A stretch of 64,000 nt of DNA from assembly GCA_963678675.1 (NCBI GenBank), contig OY783195.1, forward strand, positions 14,234,505 to 14,298,504. The letters are read 5' to 3'. The position numbers and the translations under genes are program-made. The stretch's first letter is position 1, and every line of letters begins with the position of its first letter. Source of the stretch: Xiphydria camelus (Eukaryota > Arthropoda > Insecta > Hymenoptera > Xiphydriidae). Below, piece by piece: positions 54,385 to 64,000 of this stretch. The notes beneath the pieces are model-generated. The model searched no databases. It worked only from the letters and a program-made list of their open reading frames with translations, and had not been told where the DNA came from.

Positions 54385-56561
54385 TTATTTCTCGTTAGTA
54401 CCGTAACGCTCTTCCCATGCATGCTTTCTGTGATGACTTTGCAGGATAGGTTCTAAAACTCTTCCGATGCAATTTATCCGACTTTTAAAGCGCTCTCTGT
54501 CGCGCGCCATTTCTTCCCAGGGTCCTCTTCGAGCTGCTCGATATGCGTAATCCCATTGTACCATCGTATGAACTTTAGGCTTCAAGTTGAATCTCACCTA
54601 AAAGCATCAATATTAATTATGCAATTTCGTTAAAACTAATTTCTACTGGAGGTGAAAGTGTTGTAACATTGACGAGAGAATAATAAGTTTAGATCCACTT
54701 GCGTTTTCTCACCTTTTGCCTACAGACTTTATCTACATTCACATAACTATCTTCGTCTTCGTCGCTACTTTCATCGCAAGTTATATCGGTGTACTCTAAG
54801 TAGTCTGAATCTTGTTCTACTTCGAATACAATAAAACAGCTATCCTCAGAGTCCACCGAACTTTCTGACGTGAGTCTAGGCCGAAATTGACTCTTATCAA
54901 AGTCGTATCCCACTTCGGTTTCTCTTTGATTAACAGTATCTATAAGATAAAAGAGGCATACATTGACACCACTTTACTACTGGTCTAAAATATATTGCGA
55001 ACTGAAGTTGTCAGATTTGATAATGTATGGATAAGCAAGCCTGACTCTCTCTTTATATGATATAAGACGCATTTTATTTTACTACTTATAGTTTTTGAAG
55101 ACTGATTTTTTTTACAATAAAGTCAGATGTCAATCTTACCCCATATTCTGTTTAAGATTGACACCTGTTAAAATTTTCGTCTATACTGCATGCAATCGGC
55201 TAAAAATCTCAATTTTTGTTTATTACATTCCAAAATTGACATCAGTAGGTGATTTTGTATAGAGATTAAATTATAATAGTCATTTTATTTATAAATTTTT
55301 GCCACTTTAAAAAGGCCTAAAGTTTCTAAAAGTTTTCGTCGTCGAAAAAGGACATGCACGCCCACGTGAAAACTTAATGACACTGAATCGGGTGATCATT
55401 ATGAAAGCGCTGATATTCACGCGCGGCGTCAGGTGGCGGTCTATATGCGGTATTTATTAAGGTAGACAAGAACAGTATTATTACGAGTTATTAGCAGAAA
55501 GTAATAAGATTCAGAAAATGTGTTAATGTTAACCCAGTGTCAATGTTACCCCGCATTACCCTACCCATCAAAGGCTCAGGTTCCGTGCATCGAAAATGCG
55601 TTGAAAATGTGGCAAATTCCAACTCGACAGCTTGATTCGTTTTTTGTTTTTTAGATTTTAAGCCGGAAAGAGTAAAACTTGCCGGACAGTAAACACACTG
55701 TGAAATGGACTTATTACAGTGAGAAATAGGTTTAGTCTGTATACGTTTATCTGACATGCTCGACAATCCGTTCATTGGATAATGAAACTCCAAATCTTTA
55801 AGATCATCTCGAACGTCAGCTGCGAGATTCTCCCGTTTCCGATGCCGCGATGGACTTGCACCTGAACGTTTAAGCCGTATGCCTCCTCGTCCGCGACCTC
55901 TTCTCCAAGCGACAGAATTCAGTTTACGTCGTAGCTTTGTATAGCGGGACGACTTCATCGGTATTTCGTGGTCCATCGTGCTCTCGTCTTTATCTCGATA
56001 AAACGTAAGACTCGTCGTTAAGGCACAAGTTTTTGACAATGATCTAGTAGCATTCATTGTCGTCATATTATCAGAGCTAACGGGAGTCTCTCCATTGTTT
56101 GATTTTTGTTTATACATTTCCGATGGTACATTATCCGCTACAAAATCTGCACAGAGTCTTCTGAAAGTTGTAGAATTTCTTCTATTCGTAAACTTCCCTT
56201 CAATGACATTATTCGTCGATGGATTTTTCGCGGTAAAATCCATTAAGTCAATCGTTCTATTGGAACTATTTAATGAATCTTTACTTTGCGTAATGCAGCT
56301 GTTCAATTTGTTTGGTTCCAATTGTATGATACTTTCAGATGAACTTCTGAAAAATTCGTACGAAATTGTGCCATCGTTCGGTACGAGCGTAACGGACAAA
56401 GAATTATTGATGTTCGGCATAAAACTACTAGACCATCGTGGAAAACGCTCGAAAAATACGTTCGATACGATACTGACGATGCTTCGCCACAGAGTTTCTT
56501 TTTTCGGTCCCTCTACACTCGGAGTGATGCCGCGATAATTCGTCGCATATGTTCTCTCCAT
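54385..56561 (-). CDS. PPP1R15: Protein phosphatase 1 regulatory subunit 15 (GADD34-like)
   Basis: Host gene, three exons: 56561 to about 55558-55575, 54939-54713, 54597-54385. The last two join in phase and create KVRF, the RVxF motif that binds PP1 catalytic subunit. The final exon continues HTMVQWDYAYRAARRGPWEE and MARDRERFKSRI, the conserved eIF2-alpha phosphatase-directing core of PPP1R15 proteins. Exon 2 is acidic (CDESSDEDEDSYVNVDK). Exon 1 is Ser/Thr-rich with WRSIVSIVSNVFFERFPRW, a possible membrane-associating helix. The product recruits PP1 to dephosphorylate eIF2-alpha and restart translation after stress. Start chosen at MERTYATNYRGI (strong ACCATGG context); an in-frame ATG at 56708 is possible. 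The donor of exon 1 was not settled. Confidence 0.75.
54940..55550 (-). other. Probable intron 1 of the PPP1R15-like gene
   Basis: A CTTATAG acceptor borders 54939. Donor candidates GGTAGGG (about 55575) and GGGTAAC (about 55558) both give the phase needed. The block is AT-rich with no other feature. Confidence 0.5.
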
Positions 56562-56859
56562 GGTATACTTTGATGTAGTTTCCGTTGAGCGTCGAGAAAA
56601 ATACATGCTCGAGAATTTTGGCGAGAAAATTGATGAATAAGAAGCAGGAACGGATAATGGAAGTAAACTCAAATACAGAGATGCTGGATATTTTGAAGAG
56701 GTTTCCATATCCCAATTCAACAGATCGGTACTTCTCTACTGCCTCTTCTGCACGTAATATCTTCTCTGTGAAAACCTTAAAAAAGAAAGAAAAGAGCGTT
56801 AAATTATTATTTATATTTATACGATAGTTTTGTACCTCACAAATTTAGCTTTTGTTTAA

Positions 56860-57381
56860 GGTTTCTCGAGCGGTACAGGGGCTTTTTCCCTGCTAAAAGT
56901 TAGCCCACTGAAGTACAGTAACACCCTAAAGTATGTTCTTCGTGCGATGTGGCAACAACGTTTGACGTACAGTAGTATGTGTGTATCTGTGAGTTAAAAA
57001 ATAGAACCCAAAACATTTGGTCATGCATCTGTACATCATGCAACGGTGCCACATTGACTTATCAAAAGTTAAATTTATAAAGAACAATTAACAAAAAAAT
57101 AACGTGCTTCTTAATGAACGTGGAAATTGGTATAGATGATTTTAGTTCATTAAACTTGCTGTTCAAAAAATTTCAGAATTTTTTCACTATTTTTCTCAGA
57201 AATATCGCGGTTTGTTGGTTATAACCCATAAGCACGTATGTTATTTTGTTATTCAAAAATCTTTACAACGAGCTTCTTAAAAGACTTGAAAATTTAACTG
57301 AATTTTTTTTTAACTTCAATCTACCGAATGCAATCATTTTCAAGCATTTCTCACTAGTTTTAGTATAACGCTCGAGAAACC
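56860..57381. mobile_element. 522-bp element with GGTTTCTCGAGCG ends, TTAA duplication
   Basis: TTAA on both sides (56856-56859, 57382-57385); ends GGTTTCTCGAGCG / CGCTCGAGAAACC. No gene. It lies just upstream of the PPP1R15-like gene, so it may affect that promoter (inference). Confidence 0.75.
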
Positions 57382-57589
57382 TTAAATTGGGTGTTTGCAT
57401 ACAATTTTAATATGCATGAAACACAGCAGACATAATAATTAGTTATTCAAAACACAGTACCAATAGTGTAAAAACTTAATAAAAAAAACTTCTACCCCAA
57501 AAACATTACTTTAAAAGTAGCATGGCCACGCCTCCCTAGTGAAACGCCGCGTGGTGGGTGGCGCGCGCCGTGACGTCATAGGCCAGTGC

Positions 57590-58276
57590 AATGGGCTACT
57601 GACGTATGTGGAGGATTTCGATTTTCGTTATATTTTCAAATTCCTTAGATCTGTAATATTGTATTACGAAGAAAAAAAGTGCAATTATAGTGTGGAAGTA
57701 CAAGAATTTTCACATTGAAAATGATGGTTATTATTTAAAACTGTACCGCATTGACGTCACGGGGCGCATGCGCTGTAAGATGAATCACAGCTGACCACTT
57801 ACTGGGTGCTTTTCATTTATGACACAAGTCGACACACTTCTCCTAGAACCACCAACTGATTGGCAGACTCCAGCAGAAAGAACCAACGGTTTAATTTTGT
57901 GTCGACTCGTGTCAGTTTAATGGAAAGCACCCATTGTCACGCAGCTCGTGTGGTTTTCGTTTAGCGGAATACCTATATCCATTGCCTCAGACAAATTTTT
58001 TTAGGCTAGCCGGGTGAGCAGTTTGAAGCAAGTTATTAATAGAGAACCACTGAAGTAGCAGTCGGAACGCATCGGTTCCCCACATTGGGAACCTCTGTTA
58101 GATACCGCACTGACGTCACAGGCAATATGGGCGCGGAAACGAAAACTCCACTTTCAATATTTTTTTTCGAGCGAATAGATGCACGGATCGCATTTTTTCA
58201 AAAACCGTTCTTTTAGTTTCGTTCTCTTCTATTTAAAACTATTTTTATCAAAAAATGCGTCAGTAGCCCATTAAGA
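57590..58276. mobile_element. Element with AATGGGCTACTGACG ends and nested foldback
   Basis: Ends AATGGGCTACTGACG / CGTCAGTAGCCCATT; inside, GACGTCA sites occur several times. A second foldback (about 57808-57933) has ends GGGTGCTTTTCATTTATGAC / TTTAATGGAAAGCACCC around GTCGACAC. TSDs not determined. Confidence 0.6.
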
Positions 58277-59165
58277 TCGCTCGTGGAACAAAATGCCCTA
58301 AAGCTGATTTATGCGGGGTTATTTAGATTTTATGGCCCTGATTAACATACTAAAAGTCCCCATCCCTCCGAGGGTGCAAACAACCCCAAAACTACCCTTA
58401 AAGGTATATTTTTTTAGTTTTTCTCCAATATCTTAAAAACGGCTCTTTTTTTTGAAAAAATGAAAGAGACCAAAATGAAAGCCAATAAGATTACCTATAA
58501 AATAGTGTATAGCAGTGCATAATTTTTTGGAAACCAGTGGCGGACTGGAAGCGTTTAAAAATGTCGAAACGTACATCCACCCTCAATATTACGTTTTACG
58601 CAGTGAAAATACTTCTAGTTAGTTTATTTAAGACAATGGAATGTTAAAACATTGCGAAAAAAAGTAAAAAATATATATGTATAATAAATATAAATATATA
58701 TTAAAAATAAAATATAAATATAAAAGTAAACATATATATACATATGTATGTATGTATGTCAAAATATGTTACGTTAGTGGCGTGCAGCAAGTGTCCGAAG
58801 ACGATATAGATTTTTCAATACTCAAAAATGATGTAATTGGTTTGAATTGTTCTGTTTCGAACAATTGAAGTTTAAATTACTTATCATTTAGATAAAATCC
58901 AATCAAAATTAGGGCAGTGGCGTGCAGTGAAGTTTTAAAGTCGATTCAAAAATGGCTATTAGTATGGCTAAAGAATCGTATCTATTATACTAAAAGTATA
59001 TATCAAATATTTATTTTCCTACGCTCAAGAAACAATATACATTCAATACTCTTCGTCAAATCTTCTTCGTCGTCTTCGTTTTCAGCGGGTTGAAATATAT
59101 TGCTACAAGACTGTGCTTGACATTGCCCACGCAGATTTGAACAGTTTAGACCAGATTTCTTACAC
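58277..59165. other. AT-rich spacer with ATA microsatellite
   Basis: An ATA/TATG microsatellite at about 58665-58760. The motif GTGGCGTGCAG occurs at 58779 and 58918. No supported gene. Confidence 0.5.
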
Positions 59166-59168
59166 TTA

Positions 59169-59790
59169 GGGCCGGTTTTACCAACACGGTATAAACGCCG
59201 TATAGCGCTATACTAAGAATAACCAGTACGCAAGCGTTTTACCACGATGGTATAAGTCTGGAATAGGATAAACTTTGGAATAAATGCAGGGATAGCTTAT
59301 CCGGCAGTTTCAGCGCTGGATAAGCTAGCTATCCTCGGTATAACCTAACTTTTTGTTTGCGTCTTTATTCTTCCGTGTCAGAATCAGAACCGTGACAGAA
59401 TCATAATAATTGTTATTAGTTGTGAAATAGAGTTGAATGATGTGCCAGTTTTCGAATCATCATCTGATGATGAAATTGACGTCTTACAAAGAATGAGAAA
59501 TCTTAAGAAAATACGTGCCCTTAAGTAAATAAAGGATACCTATACCTACTAATTTATAACCAATATCTAATACAAAACTATTCCAGAGTTGACTATTTCG
59601 AAGAATACAATGGTTGTAGAATTCTTCACTTGATTTCGTTTGGAAAAACAAACCTGGCAGAGATTATTGGGCCAAATACAACATCGCATTGCTACGAGGT
59701 CGCAAAGAAATGCAGCAATTCAGCCAGCAACGAAATTATTGCAAACTAAGATTTCTTGCTTCGGGATCAATGCTAATTACTGTAGGTAAT
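59169..59790 (+). pseudogene. Decayed Harbinger 5' end and transposase N-terminus
   Basis: Left terminal repeat GGGCCGGTTTTACCAACACG after TTA (59166-59168), close to the H1 end. The transposase-like sequence includes VFESSSDDEIDVLQRMRN and, in shifted frames, QPATKLLQT then LRFLASGSMLITVGN, the block seen in H1 as LRYYATGSMLIVVGD. Several frameshifts and a stop; no DDE domain follows. Confidence 0.65.
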
Positions 59791-59833
59791 CGTTTTTATC
59801 ATAATGTTAAAACTTTTAATTAGTTATTATTAT

Positions 59834-59997
59834 ATGCCGCCACCTCTGCAACCTCCGACGACTCCTAACATCCCGAGGAGAGCTAGTTCACAGGACTACA
59901 AGTTCGTCGATCGGCATAAACCGCCACTGATCTCCCAGAAATCAATGAGTGACATACTGAAAAACATCGACAAAGTCAAATTGAAACTCGTCACAAG
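59834..59997 (+). CDS. Possible host exon, MTFR1-family-like C-terminal motif
   Basis: Reads MPPPLQPPTTPNIPRRASSQ and then SMSDILKNIDKVKLKLVTR up to an AG/GTACGA donor. The LKxxxKVKLRxV block resembles the C-terminal motif of mitochondrial fission regulators (MTFR1/MTFR1L), and the proline-rich lead fits that family. No acceptor or neighbouring exon was confirmed; it lies between decayed repeats. Treat as a candidate only. Confidence 0.35.
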
Positions 59998-60119
59998 GTA
60001 CGATTAAGGAGTTTCGAAACCATTTATCTATCTAGGGGATCAGTTGAGATTTCTATTGTATTCCTGCAGGCTTTTAACTTTTAAAAATTAAAATATGAGA
60101 AATAATAATCTTTATTTTA

Positions 60120-61600
60120 TAAGAAACTAGCAGCCCGTCCCGGCTTCGCACGGGTAGATTGTGGATTGATTTTGTCCGTCCACCATTGTTAGCTACGGAA
60201 AAATCCTAAACCCTACTATCAAACAGAATTTTTATAGGGCCCATAGCTTTCATGGTACGAAGCCGAACTGTACTTGACCTCAATTTGACCTCCGCTGACC
60301 ATAAAGGTCATATGAAAATAATGGTCTCAGCGGGAAATCATTTTATAGAAAAATTTTTAATACAAAACTTAGTATTTTTCCCGGGCTACCCAATGGTCAT
60401 ATTAGATTTTACCTTGATCATGACCTTCAAGGTTATATCAAGGTCAAATTAATTTTTTTTTACGTTCAAATGTGTCCTTGACCATTTTTTTCATGTTACA
60501 TACCTTTATTGTCAGCCGAGGTCAAATTTAGGTCAAGTATAGTTCGACTTTTTGAACACCCTGTATAAGATTTACTAACTCAGAAACCTTCGCGGATATG
60601 CGTCCAACCATTCCCCAAAGTTTCATCGCAATCGGATGAACGGTTTAGGAAGGCATAATAATCATCCGTACCGGTACTTTTTGAACACCCTGTATAAGAT
60701 TTACTAACTCAGAAACCTTCGCGGGCATGCGTCCAACCATTTCCCAACTTTTCATCGCAATCGGATGAATGGTTTAGGAAGGCATAATAACCATCAGTAC
60801 CGGTACTTTTTGAACACCTTTTATAAGATTTACTAACTGAGAAACCTTCGCGGGCATGCGTCCAACCATTCCCCAAAGTTTCATCGCAATCGGATGAACG
60901 GTTTAGGAAGGCATAATAATCATCCGTACCGGTACTTTTTGAACACCCTGTATAGGATTTACTAACTCAGAAACCTTCGCGGGCATGTGTCCAACCATTC
61001 CCCAAAGTTTCATCGCAATCGGATGAACGGTTTAGGAAGGCATAATAATCATCCGTACCGGTACTTTTTGAACACCCTGTATAAGATTTACTAACTCAGA
61101 AACCTTCGCGGGCATGCGTCCAACCATTCCCCAACTTTTCATCGCAATCGGATGAACGGTTTAGGAAGGCATAATAATCATCAGTACCGGTACTTTTTGA
61201 ACACCTTTTATAAGATTTACTAACTCAGAAACCTTCGCGGGCATGCGTCCAACCATTCCCCAGTTTCATCGCAATCGGATGAACGGTTTAGGAAGGCATT
61301 TGATATTACCTTAAAGGTCACAGTCAAGGTCAAATCCAATACGACCACTGGGTAGCCAAGGTAAAATCCTTAAAGTTTTGTATTAAACATTTTTCTCTAA
61401 AATGTTTTCCCGCTGAGATAATCGGCCGTACCGGGATTTTTTGAACACCCTGTATAAGATTTACTAACTCAGAAACCATCGCGGGCATGCGTCCAACCAT
61501 TTCCCAAAATTTCATCGCAATCGGATGAACGGTTTAGGAAGGCATAAGAGACATACAGACAGACAGACAGACAGACAAACATTCATTTTTATATATATAG
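60120..61600. repeat. 129-bp tandem array inside a retroelement-like repeat
   Basis: Opens with AGCAGCCCGTCCCGGCTTCG, a widespread arthropod repeat motif. Units start at about 60545, 60672, 60801, 60930, 61059 and 61188, plus one after a gap at about 61435; the period is 129 bp. Each carries GAACACCCTGTATAAG and TCGCAATCGGATGAACGG. The array ends in an ACAG microsatellite (61551-61576) and TATATATATAG. A segment at about 61300-61430 is an inverted copy of 60310-60450. Confidence 0.8.
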
Positions 61601-61828
61601 AAGATAAAGATAATAAATTTTAGCAATGAAAAATTTATTATTGATATCTCAATGTAAATATAAATTTTTTATAACATGTTTTAACAACAATTTTTACGAT
61701 GATTGATATCGTAAATAAACCGCTGAAATCTGGCAACTACGCATTATTTTTAGGTAACTTTAAAAATAGTTTTCAACACTGAAATTTACTAGCCTTGAGT
61801 ATAGAAAAATGTCAACATGTGTAATGTA

Positions 61829-62058
61829 CGCTAGGTCCGTAGCTCAAGTGGCGCGGACAAGCGGTCAAAATGCGCAACTTTTGGAGGAGTCATATCCACT
61901 CATGTCGCGAGGCAGGAGTCGACCTAGCCTTACTGACGAGTCCACAGCCGACTCCTGGACGAAATGCTATGGATGGATTGGCTCAGGCTCCTCCAAATTT
62001 TGCGCGTAAATCCCGCAAGTTGGCGCTCGCGTAGGCAACCTTCGGTACGGACCTAGCG
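61829..62058. mobile_element. 230-bp foldback MITE, TA duplication
   Basis: Ends CGCTAGGTCCGTA / TACGGACCTAGCG, TA on both sides (61827-61828, 62059-62060); inner inverted pair CAACTTTTGGAGGAGTC / CTCCTCCAAATTTTGCG. No gene. Confidence 0.8.
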
Positions 62059-62175
62059 TATACCTAGAATAAAAATAATTTAGGTTTATTTACAAAAGTA
62101 TAACTCGTGAATATAAACTGAAGAAATTAATGCATAATTCGTATTAATTGCAAAAAATATTACATTTATAAAAAA

Positions 62176-64000
62176 ATGCCTTAAAAAACAAAAAAGTGGA
62201 AAGGCAAATGGGTAACTGATGCTGTGTATGCCAAACGACTGAAGCAAAGTGAAAATGGAAAAAAAAAAAGAGGTTAGCTGTGAAAACAATGTATATCCCA
62301 TAAAAGGTAGTCGAATTATTAATCTTGAACATTTAGCTCATGAAATGAAATGTAAATCATGTAATCGTCCATTACAATTAATTAACACCGTGGATGAGAT
62401 AAAAAAAGGTCTAGCTTCAGTTTTAAAAGTAAAGTGTGACAATTGTTTACTTGTGAATGACGTAACTACAGGAACATCTCATCAGCATGCAGACAAACAT
62501 TTAAAATTTGATGTCAATTCTAAAGCTAGTTTAGGTAGGTAAAAATATTTTATAAATTTAAATATTAAATTGATGATTAATCCATGATGGTAATTTTTTA
62601 ATTTCTAATAATATGAATATTTTCAATTATAGGATGCTTGCATACCGGGATTGGGCATACTCAAATGGAAAAATTTTTTAGTATGCTTGACATGCCAAGC
62701 ATGTCTGTTCCAACCTTTAAAAAGCACAAACGAGAGATAGGGCAAGTAACAGAAACCGTTGCAAAAGAAAGTTGCATGAATGCTGCAAAAATTGAAAGAT
62801 CTCTAACGATTGAAAAAGCTGAAGAATTATCAAAGCTGCTGTAAGTATTTGTTAGTCATGGTTGAAACTGATTGAAATGTTGAAACTTGTAGATTTCAAA
62901 TAATTTTTATATTTTACTATGGTATTATAAGAATTGAATAATATGAAGTATTTGTAACTGCTATAATTAAGTTGATTATGATCAAATTGTAAAAATTGTA
63001 CTAATTAATTTTTCATATCATAAGAATCTCTGTACACAGTAATGTTGTTTGATTATTAAAATATAATCTATGTGAAAATTAATTGTTACTCAACTCAATC
63101 ATTATTATTTTTATTAATATTTTTTCTTTACTTTTCATCATAATTTAGGCCGGAAGATAAGCAAGATAATTTTCTCATTCCGACAAAAAATGGATCGGGA
63201 GTTACAGATGCTGACACTGTCAAGATAATGGGCTGTGTTGATATGGGATACAGTGGTCATGGAAATGGATTCACATACGATAGTCTTAATGGGTATGCAG
63301 CTATGATCGGAGCGCAAAGTGGCCTCATCGTAGATTATGGAACAACAAATAGAATATGTCGAATGTGTAGCAGGGGTCACCCAAAAAATGACCACGATTG
63401 TCGGTTAAATTTTTATGGGAGCGCGAAAGCAATGGAGGCTTTTGTTGCTACGCGACTAGTTAACGAGAGTTCAATACTATAAGAAAATAATCTCCAGGTT
63501 GGCGTATTTATAAGTGACAATGATTCCTCAAGTATATGTAGTATAAGAAAAACAGCGAATCATGATGTCCTTCATTTTACTGATAAAAATCATAACTTTA
63601 AAGGAGTTAAAAATATTTTATATACAGTAGCAAAAGAAAATGACCCGGATCGAGAATTATCACATGAAGCAATCAAATTTGTAGAAAGATGTTTTTCATT
63701 TGCCGTTCACCAAAATAAAAATAAGAGTACTTCTGTTGTAGCAGCTGCGATAAGAAATATTCCAAATCATGTTTTCAACCATCATGAAAATTGCGGTGAC
63801 TGGTGTGGTTTTACTAAAGATCCACAAAACCATCAACATCAAACTATTTCTGGTGGCTTAAAAAATCCAAAATTGTTTCAAGCTCTTGTTTCAAAATTCA
63901 ATAAATTTGCAGAAAATGCACAGAAATTCCAAATTGAAGCATCCGACTCAAGGAAACGAGAGTTTGAACTCTATTATGGCAAGAAAAGCTCCAAAGCAAA
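62176..64000 (+). pseudogene. Mutator-like transposase-domain gene (5' part, runs off window)
   Basis: Reads KGKWVTDAVYAKRLKQSENG, CKSCNRPLQLINTVDEIKKG with CDNC (zinc-like pair), then GHTQMEKFFSMLDMPSMSVP, TETVAKESCMNAAKIERSL, VDMGYSGHGNGFTYDSLNGY, CRMCSRGHPKNDHDCRLNFY and GSAKAMEAFVATRLVNES. After a stop come NHVFNHHENCGDWC and further blocks to the window end. This is the Mutator-like transposase domain (PF20700 type) by recognition. Introns 62536-62633, 62842-63148 (approximately) join in phase. Lesions: TAA at codon 3, a frameshift in an A run near 62260-62270, and TAA at 63480-63482. Confidence 0.75.

Noticed and set aside
56095..56538. 147-aa plus-strand frame
   Set aside because: Antisense to the first exon of the PPP1R15-like gene; no recognisable features.
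56428..56715. 95-aa minus-strand frame with a hydrophobic stretch
   Set aside because: Overlaps the chosen PPP1R15 exon in another frame; the hydrophobic run has no support from splicing or family knowledge.
60545..61553. CRISPR-like regular repeats
   Set aside because: The 129-bp units are contiguous with no unique spacers; the DNA is eukaryotic, so this is an ordinary tandem array.
61838..61920. tRNA-like GTAGCTCAAGTGG (box A) in the 61.8-kb MITE
   Set aside because: The box B candidate is poor and no cloverleaf forms; the segment lies in a TA-flanked palindrome. A tRNA-derived SINE head was considered but not supported.

Overview
The window looks like insect nuclear DNA, most likely a hymenopteran and plausibly an ant. 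The signs are AT-rich DNA with spliced eukaryotic genes, a short run of the insect telomere repeat (TTAGG, read as CCTAA near 10.4 kb), DUF4806-type genes, and a PPP1R15-like host gene. Species is inference. Almost everything else is mobile DNA. Window-wide, I see one confident host gene (PPP1R15-like, about 54.4-56.6 kb, minus strand) and one weak host-exon candidate (about 59.9 kb).

Layout. 1-18.0 kb is a nested stack. The oldest layer is a palindromic TA-flanked element (family C). A 5'-truncated R1-like LINE (1-2611) and a 13.6-kb PIF/Harbinger element (H1, 2957-16526, TAA target duplication) sit in it. H1 itself holds two EnSpm/CACTA elements (D 2973-4165; E 9024-15811), a second C copy (4802-7124) and a small palindromic MITE (8558-8873). 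18.0-35.4 kb is a second stack. A family-A MITE (18028-35362) was invaded by a THAP-carrying palindrome (T1) and by a 15.4-kb Harbinger (F, 19804-35225). F holds a third EnSpm/CACTA element (EnSpm2, 24476-30139) plus several MITEs and a 3.6-kb element (G). 35.4-39.9 kb is a large palindrome with an open-reading-frame mariner at its centre, followed by a second THAP element. 39.9-41.9 and 48.5-50.8 kb are two copies of one element (R' and R). Between them lie a SWIM/THAP gene wreck and a Harbinger (K, 44077-48455). 50.8-62.1 kb holds several MITEs, the PPP1R15-like gene, a decayed Harbinger 5' part and a 129-bp tandem array. 62.2-64 kb is the start of a Mutator-like transposase gene that runs off the window.

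Many insertions can be ordered because removing the inner element plus one target duplication rejoins the outer reading frame. This works for six independent insertions (positions 580, 4802, 8558, 9024, 24476 and 30763). The most interesting system is the EnSpm/CACTA group. Two elements carry a transposase and a separate DUF4806 protein. All three CCCAG-ended elements have dense terminal arrays of an element-specific short motif, which suggests (inference) that DUF4806 is the terminal-array-binding partner. A second unusual arrangement is in F, whose transposase and MADF/BESS genes lie on opposite strands, each with an exon in the other's intron.

Nearly all transposon genes are broken by stops or by frameshifts, often in homopolymers or dinucleotide runs. 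The mariner at 36.9 kb is the only full-length open transposase seen.
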